From an uncultured Actinomyces sp. (GTDB lineage Bacteria > Actinomycetota > Actinomycetes > Actinomycetales > Actinomycetaceae), in NCBI GenBank assembly GCA_937926415.1, contig CALBAF010000025.1, positions 1 through 6,655 on the forward strand: a stretch of DNA of 6,655 bases, read 5' to 3'. Numbering within the stretch: the first letter of the stretch is position 1; each line of letters opens with the position of its first letter. A program made the position numbers and the translations under genes. Under the pieces are notes generated by a model. That model was not told the origin of the DNA, ran no database searches, and saw nothing but the letters and a program-made list of their open reading frames with translations. This document shows positions 1 to 6,655 of this stretch, in pieces.

Positions 1-3000
1 CGGCCTCGACACGAATAGCGGTCGGGGTGAAGGTTGGCGGCTGGTTGACCGTGGCCTTGATGCGCACGGGCAGCGACAGGGACGCGGTGAGCGTGCCCGA
101 GTCGGAGGCGTCGCCGTCAGCGACCTGGATGAGGAACGCCGAGTTGCCGCCAAAGGAGGCGTTCGCGGTCAGCGTCAGCTGCGTCGACGAGTCGGCGACG
201 ACCGAGTCCAGGCCGGCCTGTGCGACCGGGGAGGAATCGTCCACGAGGCGCGGGCTGCGGCCCGAGCGCGTCACCACATAATCCGACAGGTTGATCGTGC
301 GCGAGGTACCCGCGTCCATCTCGATGGGCAGGCCCGCGGTGTTGAGGAAGGGCGCGGTCGTGTCGCGGCCGGGCACGGTCACGACGGCGGAGTTGGTCAG
401 GCCGTCACGGTCTGTAATCGTGTAGACAACCAGGCGCATGCTCTCCGTCACCGGGATCAGCACGTCGGAGCCCTCCACGGTCACGCCGGATTCGGCCGTC
501 GTGATGGTCAGCTCGTTGATGCTGCCGTCGGGATCCTCGTCATTGTCGAGGACCTTCACTCGCACGGCCGAGCCGTCGGTGGGCAGCTCCTCGTAGGACA
601 CGAAGTCGTCGCGGGCGATGGGAGCCTTGAGCGGGGCTTCGTCCTGGACGTAGACCGTGACGGTGCCTCGGGCAGAGCCGCCGCGGCCGTCGCTCACCCC
701 GTAGGACACGAGGTAGGTGCCGGCCTGCGCGGGCGTGCGCACCTGGATGGTCGAAGAGGACAGAGCCTGCGGGTCGAGCTCGGGCGTGGCCGTCTCGAGG
801 TTGCCCTCCTCCAGGGCGAGCGGATCACCGTCGGGGTCCACGTCGTTCGACAGGACGTTGACGGTCACCATGCGGTCCGGGCGGGTCAGCACCGTGTCGG
901 GGACGGCGACCGGGTTCTGGTTCAGCGTGGGCGCAGCCGAGATGGAGACGCGCACACGAGCGGAGGCGCGTCCGCCCTGGCGGTCCTCGACCGTGTAGGT
1001 GAAGGAGTCCGTGCCCGAGGCGTTCTGGTTCGGCACGTAGTCGATCCACGTCGGTCCAACGGTCGCGTTGCCCAGCTGCGGGGACGAGCCGAGGCCACTC
1101 AGGGTCACGGAGTCACCATCGGGGTCGATGCCGTCCAGGGGCACGGCGATGCGGGTGGTCTGCCCCGCGGCCGCCCAGGCTGTGACGTCGCGAGGACGCG
1201 GCTCCTGGTTCTGATCAGAGGCACCCATCACCTCGAAGGTGACGATGCTCGATGCGCGGTTGCCCGCGGAGTCGATGACCGAGTAGGTCACGTCCATGAG
1301 GCCGGGAGTCTGCCCCGCCTCGAGGCGCACCTGGTTGCCCGTGACGAAGGGAGTACCCAGCGCGGAAGCCGAGTCGTACTCGAGGGTCGACTCGACCTGC
1401 AGGTTCAGGCCGGCGGGCGAGCGATCGTTCGCCAAGACCGACACAGTGCCCACATCGCCGACGCGCACCTTGACGCGGTCGGGCTTGAGGATGGGCGGCA
1501 GGTCCGAGCGATCCGCCACTCCGGGGATGACCATCACGTCAGCCGTGGCCTCGCCGACGCCGTTGGACACGGTGTAGCTGAACTGCACCGTCCGGTCCAG
1601 GCCCGCGGGCGCGGTGACGCGCAGCAGGTGGCGATCGATGAGGGCAACTTCGATCTCGGGGGTCTTCGAGGCGTCCACGGAGACGATCGCCAGCAGACCG
1701 CCGGAGGGGTCATAGTCGTTGCCCAGGGGCGCGACGAGGACAGAGCCGCCCTGCGGCAGGACCGCCGTGTCGTTTTCGGCAACGGGGGGCTCGCTCGAGG
1801 GCGCCACGACCTCGACGCGGATGATGCCCAGTGTCGTCGCAATGCCGTCGGACACGGTGTAGGCGAAGGAGTAGGAGCCCGGATCGGCCGCCCTAAAGTC
1901 GATGGTTCCGTGATCCAGGTCCGGCTGGATCGAGGCGCCGGCGGGCGCACCGGACACGGCCGCCAGGGTCAGCTGGTCGCCGTTCGGGTCGGTGTCGTTC
2001 TTGAGCGGATCGAGTGTGACGGTCTCACCCGGGTGCGCCTGGAAGAGGTCACCGTTCGCAGACGGAGGCAGGTTTCCGGCCTCCTGGACGTCGACGATCA
2101 GCTCGCCGCGGGTCTCCGCGCCCTGGTCGTCGGCGACCGTGAGAACGATCGACTTCGGGCCGGCCGCAGCGCCCTCCTCGTTGATGGTGACGGAGCCGTC
2201 TTCGGTGAAGGAGACCTTCAACCCCTCGGGAGCCTCGGCATTCTTCAGGTAGATGGGGTCACCGTCGGGATCGCGCCAGTCGTTCAGAGCCTCGTACCGG
2301 ATCTGAGCGCCCGCGCCGATCTTAACGGCCGGGACGCGCAGCTGCGCAGGTGCTTCGTTCTGATCGAAGGGGTGAATAGTGATGCGTACGTTGGCCTCGG
2401 CCGAGGCCTGGCCGTCGGAGGCCACGTAGGTGAACGTGGTCGAACCGGCCTGCGTGGCCGACACTCCGCTGATCTGCAGGGCTCGTCCGCCGCGCGCGAC
2501 GGTCACGACGCCCCACTCGGGCTGCTTGACCGTCGCGGCAGTCAGCACATCGCCGTCGAGATCAGAGTCGTTGTCGAGGACGGGCAGGATAGTCGAGCGT
2601 CCCGGGCGGATGCCGAACTCGTCGTCCTCAGCCTCGGGCGGGGTGTTTTCCTCGCGCTGCTGGGGGTCCGCGATCTCGTTCGTCAGCTCGGGGCTGTCCT
2701 GCTCGTCCTCGTTTTCCTCGAGCTCATTTTCGACCTCGTCCCAGTTGTCCATGAGGACCATGTTCGAGTCGGGCAGCCACACGCTCCCCTCGGCGACGTC
2801 GTTGAGGACGATGGCCTTTCGGTTCGTGCGGAAGACGATCTCGCGCGCGGTCGTCAGCGTATCAACGACCATCTGCTTGTTCGCCGAAGGATCGTCGCAG
2901 GCGCGCATGTACGCACCGCTACCGGTCCACGCGCCATATGCGCAGCCTTCGTGGCGCACGGGTGCGGCCGGGGTGCCGCTGACGCCACCCTCGGTGGAGG

Positions 3001-3844
3001 GGGTGATCGTCGGGGTGCCGCCCACCAGCGGGATCGTCACGAGCGAGGTGGGCGTGGCGAGCAGGACGGAATCGGCCTTGGGGCCGGCCTGCTGGAGGAC
3101 TCCACCGGTCTCGACGCCGACAGCGTTCAGATCGATCCGCTTGTTGTCGGGCAGGAAGAGCGTGTTGGACTCGCCGTCGAGGGCGACGACCTGGTCACCG
3201 ACGACGGTCATGCTCAGTCGTGCGTCCTCGGGGATGCCCTCCACGGTCGAGGTCCGGGCCTGATCGACCGCACCCTGACGCTTGACGGTCGTCAGTGTGC
3301 CCGAGGCAGCCAGGGTATAGACGGAGCCATCCAAACCGGTCACGAAGGCGCTGGCACCCATGTTCGAGGAGATGGCCGCCGCCTCGGAAAGGTTCAGGGG
3401 GCTGGGGTTCACGGCGGAGGTCGTCCACAGGGTGCCGTCGGAGCCATTGAGGACGCCGAGGACGTCGCCGCCCTGCATGACCGCGGAACCCGCGGGCAGG
3501 GCCGTCGGGGAGCCGAGGGAGACCTGGGTGACGTTGACGGGTGCAACCGTCGAGGAGGTGAGGTCGGAGACTGTGACGGTCTCCCCCGCCTGACCGACGT
3601 CGAAGTTGGTGGCCTCGGTGCGCAGCGCGCCGTCGAGGATGCGGGCCTCGTAGTCGAGGTGGCCGACCATCTGCTTGGACTTGTTGGTCACCCAGATGCC
3701 GCCGTCGTTGACGTTGACCTGGGTCACCTCCGCGCCCTTGTAGATGACACCCGCGGTGCAGAGCGCAACAACGAGCAGCACGAGGATGAACGCCGGCAGA
3801 CGGCGCCTCGCACTGATCCGATTGTGTCGCGTTTTCGCGGACAT
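1..3844 (-). CDS. Large membrane-anchored Ig-like/cadherin-like repeat protein (3' end beyond window)
   Basis: An uninterrupted minus-strand frame starts at an ATG (3844-3842) and runs off the left edge; 1281 codons are visible. The start fits because GAGAGAGG ends 4 nt upstream and the first residues are a basic head (RRR at 13-15) followed by a hydrophobic segment at about 18-35. This looks like a single N-in/C-out anchor, with no clear signal-peptidase site or lipobox. Residues about 45-360 are extracytoplasmic and carry spaced beta-propeller-like strands (DGGIWVTN 47-54, DGTLWTT 136-142, DGSVYTL 172-178, GSVWLPDS 353-360) and a cysteine pair, C301/C316, that could form a disulfide. An acidic linker (about 366-409) leads into tandem repeats of about 95 residues, most opening with N-x-x-P and carrying an NDxDPDGD-like loop, as in bacterial Ig/cadherin-like families (Big_9 type). 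The function is not known from sequence; an envelope adhesion, cell-wall binding or sensing role is inferred. It resembles the Fn3 protein of the bifidobacterial PFNA cluster. The coding call is very secure, the role is not. Confidence 0.93.
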   Translation of the reverse strand, partial: MSAKTRHNRISARRRLPAFILVLLVVALCTAGVIYKGAEVTQVNVNDGGIWVTNKSKQMVGHLDYEARILDGALRTEATNFDVGQAGETVTVSDLTSSTVAPVNVTQVSLGSPTALPAGSAVMQGGDVLGVLNGSDGTLWTTSAVNPSPLNLSEAAAISSNMGASAFVTGLDGSVYTLAASGTLTTVKRQGAVDQARTSTVEGIPEDARLSMTVVGDQVVALDGESNTLFLPDNKRIDLNAVGVETGGVLQQAGPKADSVLLATPTSLVTIPLVGGTPTITPSTEGGVSGTPAAPVRHEGCAYGAWTGSGAYMRACDDPSANKQMVVDTLTTAREIVFRTNRKAIVLNDVAEGSVWLPDSNMVLMDNWDEVENELEENEDEQDSPELTNEIADPQQREENTPPEAEDDEFGIRPGRSTILPVLDNDSDLDGDVLTAATVKQPEWGVVTVARGGRALQISGVSATQAGSTTFTYVASDGQASAEANVRITIHPFDQNEAPAQLRVPAVKIGAGAQIRYEALNDWRDPDGDPIYLKNAEAPEGLKVSFTEDGSVTINEEGAAAGPKSIVLTVADDQGAETRGELIVDVQEAGNLPPSANGDLFQAHPGETVTLDPLKNDTDPNGDQLTLAAVSGAPAGASIQPDLDHGTIDFRAADPGSYSFAYTVSDGIATTLGIIRVEVVAPSSEPPVAENDTAVLPQGGSVLVAPLGNDYDPSGGLLAIVSVDASKTPEIEVALIDRHLLRVTAPAGLDRTVQFSYTVSNGVGEATADVMVIPGVADRSDLPPILKPDRVKVRVGDVGTVSVLANDRSPAGLNLQVESTLEYDSASALGTPFVTGNQVRLEAGQTPGLMDVTYSVIDSAGNRASSIVTFEVMGASDQNQEPRPRDVTAWAAAGQTTRIAVPLDGIDPDGDSVTLSGLGSSPQLGNATVGPTWIDYVPNQNASGTDSFTYTVEDRQGGRASARVRVSISAAPTLNQNPVAVPDTVLTRPDRMVTVNVLSNDVDPDGDPLALEEGNLETATPELDPQALSSSTIQVRTPAQAGTYLVSYGVSDGRGGSARGTVTVYVQDEAPLKAPIARDDFVSYEELPTDGSAVRVKVLDNDEDPDGSINELTITTAESGVTVEGSDVLIPVTESMRLVVYTITDRDGLTNSAVVTVPGRDTTAPFLNTAGLPIEMDAGTSRTINLSDYVVTRSGRSPRLVDDSSPVAQAGLDSVVADSSTQLTLTANASFGGNSAFLIQVADGDASDSGTLTASLSLPVRIKATVNQPPTFTPTAIRVEA
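2..2647 (-). repeat. Tandem Ig-like protein repeats (nine full, a tenth begun)
   Basis: These are protein-level repeats inside the large minus-strand gene, delimited from my translation. Residue ranges are R1 400-495, R2 496-590, R3 591-684, R4 685-780, R5 781-878, R6 879-974, R7 975-1072, R8 1073-1161, R9 1162-1266 and R10 from 1267. Most begin with a [N/D/E]-x-x-P element (NTPP, NEAP, NLPP, EPPV, DLPP, NQEP, NQNP, NQPP). Many contain an acidic loop such as DNDSDLDGD (R1), KNDTDPNGD (R3) or SNDVDPDGD (R7), and a late F-x-Y-x-V-x-D-x-x-G strand (FTYVASDG, FAYTVSDG, FTYTVEDRQG). The acidic loop resembles calcium-binding loops of cadherin-like folds, so calcium-dependent stiffening is a reasonable inference. 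The copies are diverged, and I see no near-identical DNA repeats that would suggest recent expansion. Exact domain boundaries are approximate. Confidence 0.82.
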
Positions 3845-3848
3845 ATGG

Positions 3849-3856
3849 CCTCTCTC
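3849..3856 (-). promoter_or_regulatory. Shine-Dalgarno of the Ig-repeat gene
   Basis: On the minus strand the purine run GAGAGAGG ends 4 nt before the ATG at 3844. The spacing is slightly short, but the basic head and membrane helix that follow make this the natural start. Confidence 0.6.
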
Positions 3857-3920
3857 GATCGGTGAGCAGTACCCCAGAAATAGTGTGGCACGACTACACC
3901 GCATACTAATAGTTAACGAG

Positions 3921-3949
3921 AATCTATCAGATGGGCGATTACTTGACAA
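3921..3949 (-). promoter_or_regulatory. Sigma70-type promoter for the Ig-repeat gene
   Basis: Read on the minus strand, TTGTCA (3949-3944, five of six matches to TTGACA) is followed after exactly 17 nt by TAGATT (3926-3921, four of six matches to TATAAT and a fit to the actinobacterial TANNNT form). It sits in the most AT-rich stretch of the window, just past the clpC terminator hairpin and facing the large gene. Transcription would begin near 3914, giving a leader of about 70 nt. The leader contains an imperfect GTGT...ACAC inverted element at about 3880-3900 that I do not consider strong. The layout says the Ig-repeat gene is transcribed independently of clpC. Confidence 0.6.
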
Positions 3950-3951
3950 CT

Positions 3952-3988
3952 AGAGGGTGGCCCATCGCTGTGCGACGGGCCACCCTCT
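3952..3988 (-). terminator. Probable transcription terminator hairpin after clpC
   Basis: AGAGGGTGGCCC (3952-3963) and GGGCCACCCTCT (3977-3988) form a perfect 12-bp stem. After one A/C mismatch the stem continues as TCGC/GCGA around a three-base TGT loop. It begins 42 nt past the clpC stop codon. No clear T-tract follows on either strand, which is common for actinobacterial terminators, so orientation rests on position behind clpC. A weaker 5-bp hairpin, GACTG/CAGTC (3995-4010), lies between it and the stop. Confidence 0.7.
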
Positions 3989-4030
3989 CAAAGTGACTGG
4001 TTTGTCAGTCGAAGATAATTGGCGAGTAAA

Positions 4031-6499
4031 TCACTCTCCATTGAAGGTGAACTTGCGGTCCTTACCCTCTCCAGTGACGCCAACGGTGACAACCTGACCG
4101 GGTTGCAGCTCTCCGAACAGGATGCGCTCAGACAGCGCATCCTCGATCTCGCGCTGGATCGCACGACGCAGCGGACGCGCGCCCAGGACCGGGTCGAAGC
4201 CCACGTCCGCGAGCAGCTCGCGCGCCTCGTCCGTCAGCTGCAGGCGCATGTCCTGAGCCTCCATACGCTTCGCCAGCTTGGCGATCATCAGGTCGACGAT
4301 GCGCGCAATCTCGGGCTTGGTCAGCGGCGGGAACACGATCGTGTCATCGACGCGGTTGAGGAACTCGGGACGGAAGTGCTGCTTGAGCTCCTCGGCAACC
4401 TTCGACTTCATGCGGCCGTAGTCGTGCGTCGAGTTGTCCGCGGTCTGGAAGCCCGTGAGGACACCCTTGTTGATGTCGCGGGTACCCAGGTTCGTCGTCA
4501 TGATGATGACGGTGTTCTTGAAGTCCACCTTGCGGCCCTGCGAGTCCGTCAGGCGACCCTCTTCCAGGATCTGGAGCAGCGAGTTGAAGATGTCCGGGTG
4601 AGCCTTCTCGACCTCGTCGAAGAGGACGACCGAGAACGGCTTGCGGCGGACCTTCTCCGTGAGCTGGCCACCCTCGTCGTAGCCGACGTAGCCGGGAGGA
4701 GCACCGAAGAGGCGCGAAGCCGTGTGCTTCTCGGAGAACTCGGACATATCCAGCTGGATCAGGGCGTCCTCGTCGCCGAAGAGGAACTCGGCGAGAGCCT
4801 TCGCCAGCTCCGTCTTACCCACGCCCGTCGGGCCGGCGAAGATGAAGGAGCCACCGGGACGGTTCGGATCCTTCAGACCCGAGCGCGTACGACGAATCGA
4901 CTGGGCGAGGGCCTTGACGGCCTCGTCCTGGCCGATAACGCGCTTGTGCAGCTCATCTTCCATCTTGAGCAGCTTCGCGGTCTCGGTCTGGGTGAGGCGA
5001 ACGACCGGGATGCCGGTCGACATGGCCAGGACCTCGGCGATCTCCTGATCCCCGACCTCGGCAATCTCGTCGGATTCGCCGCCCTTCCATGCCGCCTCCT
5101 TCGCCTTGCGCTCCTCGTTCAGCTTCGACTCCTCGTCGCGCAGCGACGCGGCCTTCTCGAAGTCCTGATCGTCGATCGCCGACTCCTTGTTGCGGCGCAC
5201 CTCGGCGATCTTCTCGTCCAGCTCGCGCAGCTCCGGCGGGGCGGTCATGCGGCGGATGCGCAGGCGCGCACCGGCCTCGTCGACCAGGTCGATCGCCTTA
5301 TCGGGGAGGAAACGATCCGAGATGTAGCGGTCCGCCAGCTCGGCGGCCGCCTGGATCGCGGCGTCCGTGATGATGACGCGGTGGTGCGCCTCGTAGCGGT
5401 CGCGCAGGCCCTTGAGGATCTCCACCGTCTCGTCGACGCTGGGTTCCTCGACCTTCACCGGCTGGAAGCGGCGCTCGAGGGCCGCGTCCTTCTCGATGTA
5501 CTTGCGGTACTCGTCGTTCGTCGTCGCGCCGATCGTCTGGAGCTCACCGCGAGCCAGCATGGGCTTGAGCATCTGGGCGGCGTCGATCGAGCCCTCTGCG
5601 GCGCCCGCACCGACGAGGGTGTGGATCTCGTCGATGAACAGGATGATGTCGCCGCGCGTGCGGATCTCCTTGAGGACCTTCTTCAGGCGCTCCTCGAAGT
5701 CACCACGGTAGCGCGAGCCCGCGACCAGGGAGCCCATGTCGAGGCTGTAGATCTGCTTGTCCTTGATGGTCTCGGGCACGTCGCCGTGCACGATCGCCTG
5801 GGCGAGGCCCTCGACGACCGCGGTCTTACCGACGCCGGGCTCACCGATCAGGACCGGGTTGTTCTTCGTGCGACGCGAGAGGACCTGCATGACGCGCTCC
5901 ATCTCGACGCGGCGACCGATAACGGGGTCCAGCTTGTTCTCGCGCGCAGCCTGCGTCAGGTTGCGGCCGAACTGCTCGAGGATCGCGGAGTTGGAGCGCT
6001 CGGGACCACCCGAGCCGCCCACGCCCGCACCCACGGACTCGCGGCCCTCGTCCTCGCCGCGCTGGTAGCCGCTGAGCATCTGGATGACGGTCTGACGCAC
6101 CTGCGCCAGGTCCGCACCCTGCTTGGTCAGAACCTGGGCGGCAACGCCCTCGCCCTCCTTGAGGAGGCCGAGCAGCAGGTGCTCCGTGCCGATGTAGTTG
6201 TGGCCGAGCTGCAGGGCCTCGCGCAGGCTCAGCTCGAAGACGCGCTTGGCGCGCGGGGTGAAGGGAATGTGGCCCTCGACCGGCTTCTCACCCTCGCCGA
6301 TGATCTCGATGACGGAGGCGCGGACGGCCTCGCCCTTGATCTCCATGGTCTCCAGGGCCTTGGCGGCGACGCCCTCACCCTCGGAGATCAGGCCGAGCAA
6401 CAGGTGCTCCGTGCCGATGTAGTTGTGCTTGAGACCGCGAGCCTCGTCCTGTGCGAGCACGACGACCCGGCGAGCGCGGTCGGTAAAGCGTTCGAACAT
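4031..6499 (-). CDS. clpC: ATP-dependent Clp protease ATP-binding subunit ClpC
   Basis: This is an 822-residue Hsp100/Clp AAA+ unfoldase. It unfolds protein substrates with ATP and threads them into the ClpP1P2 peptidase in the cytoplasm, serving protein quality control. Two Clp-N repeats are visible (about 4-55 and 80-130, each with [13 protein letters not shown]). A Gly-rich linker (about 148-170) leads to the first AAA+ domain: Walker A GEPGVGKT 219-226, pore loop GSRYRGDFE 261-269, Walker B IILFIDE 285-291, arginine-finger region LERRF 341-345. A ClpC-type middle domain with a UVR motif (about 442-460) separates it from the second AAA+ domain: Walker A GPTGVGKT 556-563, pore loop GYVGYD 603-608, Walker B VVLFDE 624-629, sensor-2 GARPLRRAI 773-781. 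All catalytic motifs look intact. I chose the ATG at 6499 ([10 protein letters not shown], the conserved ClpC N-terminus); an in-frame ATG at 6511 lies inside the Shine-Dalgarno region. Compared with mycobacterial ClpC1 the long C-terminal tail is missing, leaving the end FTFNGE. F80 and K85, which correspond to cyclomarin-contacting residues in ClpC1, are present. Confidence 0.98.
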   Translation of the reverse strand: MFERFTDRARRVVVLAQDEARGLKHNYIGTEHLLLGLISEGEGVAAKALETMEIKGEAVRASVIEIIGEGEKPVEGHIPFTPRAKRVFELSLREALQLGHNYIGTEHLLLGLLKEGEGVAAQVLTKQGADLAQVRQTVIQMLSGYQRGEDEGRESVGAGVGGSGGPERSNSAILEQFGRNLTQAARENKLDPVIGRRVEMERVMQVLSRRTKNNPVLIGEPGVGKTAVVEGLAQAIVHGDVPETIKDKQIYSLDMGSLVAGSRYRGDFEERLKKVLKEIRTRGDIILFIDEIHTLVGAGAAEGSIDAAQMLKPMLARGELQTIGATTNDEYRKYIEKDAALERRFQPVKVEEPSVDETVEILKGLRDRYEAHHRVIITDAAIQAAAELADRYISDRFLPDKAIDLVDEAGARLRIRRMTAPPELRELDEKIAEVRRNKESAIDDQDFEKAASLRDEESKLNEERKAKEAAWKGGESDEIAEVGDQEIAEVLAMSTGIPVVRLTQTETAKLLKMEDELHKRVIGQDEAVKALAQSIRRTRSGLKDPNRPGGSFIFAGPTGVGKTELAKALAEFLFGDEDALIQLDMSEFSEKHTASRLFGAPPGYVGYDEGGQLTEKVRRKPFSVVLFDEVEKAHPDIFNSLLQILEEGRLTDSQGRKVDFKNTVIIMTTNLGTRDINKGVLTGFQTADNSTHDYGRMKSKVAEELKQHFRPEFLNRVDDTIVFPPLTKPEIARIVDLMIAKLAKRMEAQDMRLQLTDEARELLADVGFDPVLGARPLRRAIQREIEDALSERILFGELQPGQVVTVGVTGEGKDRKFTFNGE

Positions 6500-6500
6500 G

Positions 6501-6509
6501 CCTCTCCTC
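6501..6509 (-). promoter_or_regulatory. Strong Shine-Dalgarno that fixes the clpC start
   Basis: The minus strand reads GAGGAGAGG, then C, then the ATG at 6499; the GAGG core is 6 nt from that ATG. The upstream in-frame ATG (6511-6509) shares its G with this element and has no comparable ribosome site of its own, so the shorter 822-residue protein is favoured. Confidence 0.75.
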
Positions 6510-6529
6510 ATTTCACAGAACAGGCACTT

Positions 6530-6543
6530 CGCCGAGCTCGGCG
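6530..6543. repeat. 14-bp perfect palindrome in the clpC leader
   Basis: CGCCGAGCTCGGCG equals its own reverse complement and lies 31-44 nt upstream of the clpC start. It could be a protein-binding site or form a short GC-rich hairpin in the leader RNA. I do not recognise it as a known operator. High-GC sequence makes such palindromes less rare. Confidence 0.45.
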
Positions 6544-6569
6544 CACACCTGTCCCAGTTGACTGGTTAC

Positions 6570-6575
6570 AGCCTA
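6570..6575 (-). promoter_or_regulatory. Weak candidate -10 element for clpC
   Basis: The minus strand reads TAGGCT, fitting the TANNNT form. No convincing -35 lies 16-18 nt upstream, which would suit a promoter that relies on an activator. The start of transcription would be near 6563, giving a leader of about 64 nt. This is a tentative call. Confidence 0.3.
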
Positions 6576-6605
6576 CGGAAAGCTCCCGCGCCGTGCGCGC
6601 GCTTT

Positions 6606-6616
6606 CGCCCTGGGCG
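6606..6616. promoter_or_regulatory. Candidate ClgR operator upstream of clpC
   Basis: The plus strand reads CGCCCTGGGCG, an 11-bp palindrome; on the minus strand it reads CGCCCAGGGCGA. As I remember it, the actinobacterial ClgR core is CGC-Y-N-A-N-R-GCG-W, and this site fits every core position, though the outer flanks match only partly. ClgR is an established activator of clpC and clpP1P2 in Streptomyces, Corynebacterium and Mycobacterium. The site centre lies about 48 nt upstream of the transcription start inferred from the candidate -10 element, a workable place for an activator. Chance is a real alternative in such GC-rich DNA. Confidence 0.5.
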
Positions 6617-6655
6617 CAGGGACGAGGCCGGGGCCGGATCACGGGGCGGCGGGCC

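Noticed and set aside
1..2650. DNA repeat array or CRISPR in the repeat-rich region
   Set aside because: The periodicity of about 290 bp is that of diverged protein domains in one reading frame; there are no short identical direct repeats with unique spacers.
3746..3793. Possible lipoprotein signal around C29 of the Ig-repeat protein
   Set aside because: The residues before the cysteine read VVAL-C, which lacks the small residue required at -1 in a lipobox; a plain membrane anchor fits better.
1628..3865. A 745-codon open frame on the plus strand
   Set aside because: It lies wholly antisense to the Ig-repeat gene, has no domain I recognise, and is rich in Arg, Gly, Asp and Val as expected from the complement of GC-biased codons. 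The minus-strand frame has a membrane helix, repeats and a ribosome site.
4722..6422. Several plus-strand open frames of 74-108 codons opposite clpC
   Set aside because: They are antisense to a highly conserved gene, low in complexity (Arg/Ser/Pro-rich), and have no supporting start signals.
6509..6511. Upstream in-frame ATG for clpC (adds MRRG)
   Set aside because: It lies at the edge of the GAGGAGAGG ribosome site, and ClpC proteins begin with MFERFT.
6512..6655. HspR (HAIR) or HrcA (CIRCE) heat-shock operators upstream of clpC
   Set aside because: Neither CTTGAGT-N7-ACTCAAG nor TTAGCACTC-N9-GAGTGCTAA, nor a close variant, is present.

Overview
The window comes from a high-GC Gram-positive bacterium (Actinobacteria). 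The ClpC is clearly actinobacterial, close in sequence to mycobacterial ClpC1 but without its long C-terminal tail. The very large membrane-anchored, Ig-repeat protein beside it is of a kind found in Actinomycetaceae and relatives. I would guess Actinomyces or Schaalia, but the sequence alone does not prove the genus.

Both genes lie on the minus strand, so the window reads biologically from right to left. First (6655-6500) comes the clpC leader, with a possible ClgR operator, a weak possible promoter, a 14-bp palindrome and a strong Shine-Dalgarno. Next is clpC (6499-4031), complete at 822 residues and apparently intact. Then comes a 186-bp AT-richer spacer (4030-3845) with a strong hairpin, probably the clpC terminator, followed at once by a good sigma70-type promoter with a 17-bp spacer. 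Last is a giant gene (3844 to the left edge, 1281 codons visible, no stop). It encodes a single-pass, outward-facing protein: one membrane helix, a region with beta-propeller-like signatures, an acidic linker, and at least nine roughly 95-residue Ig-like/cadherin-like repeats, with a tenth starting at the edge.

The two genes look like separate transcription units. ClpC is the cytoplasmic AAA+ unfoldase that feeds ClpP1P2. The Ig-repeat protein is an envelope protein. Its form matches the 'fn3' product of the cluster described in bifidobacteria as PFNA (Ser/Thr kinase, Fn3 protein, MoxR-type AAA ATPase, DUF58 protein, transglutaminase). If that holds here, the MoxR, DUF58 and transglutaminase genes should lie just beyond the left edge; nothing in this window shows them.

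I saw no RNA gene, mobile element, CRISPR array or DNA-level repeat array. The long plus-strand open frames, including one of 745 codons, are antisense shadows of high-GC coding sequence. I found no clear new system inside the window; the most interesting leads are the Ig-repeat protein and the possible ClgR site.
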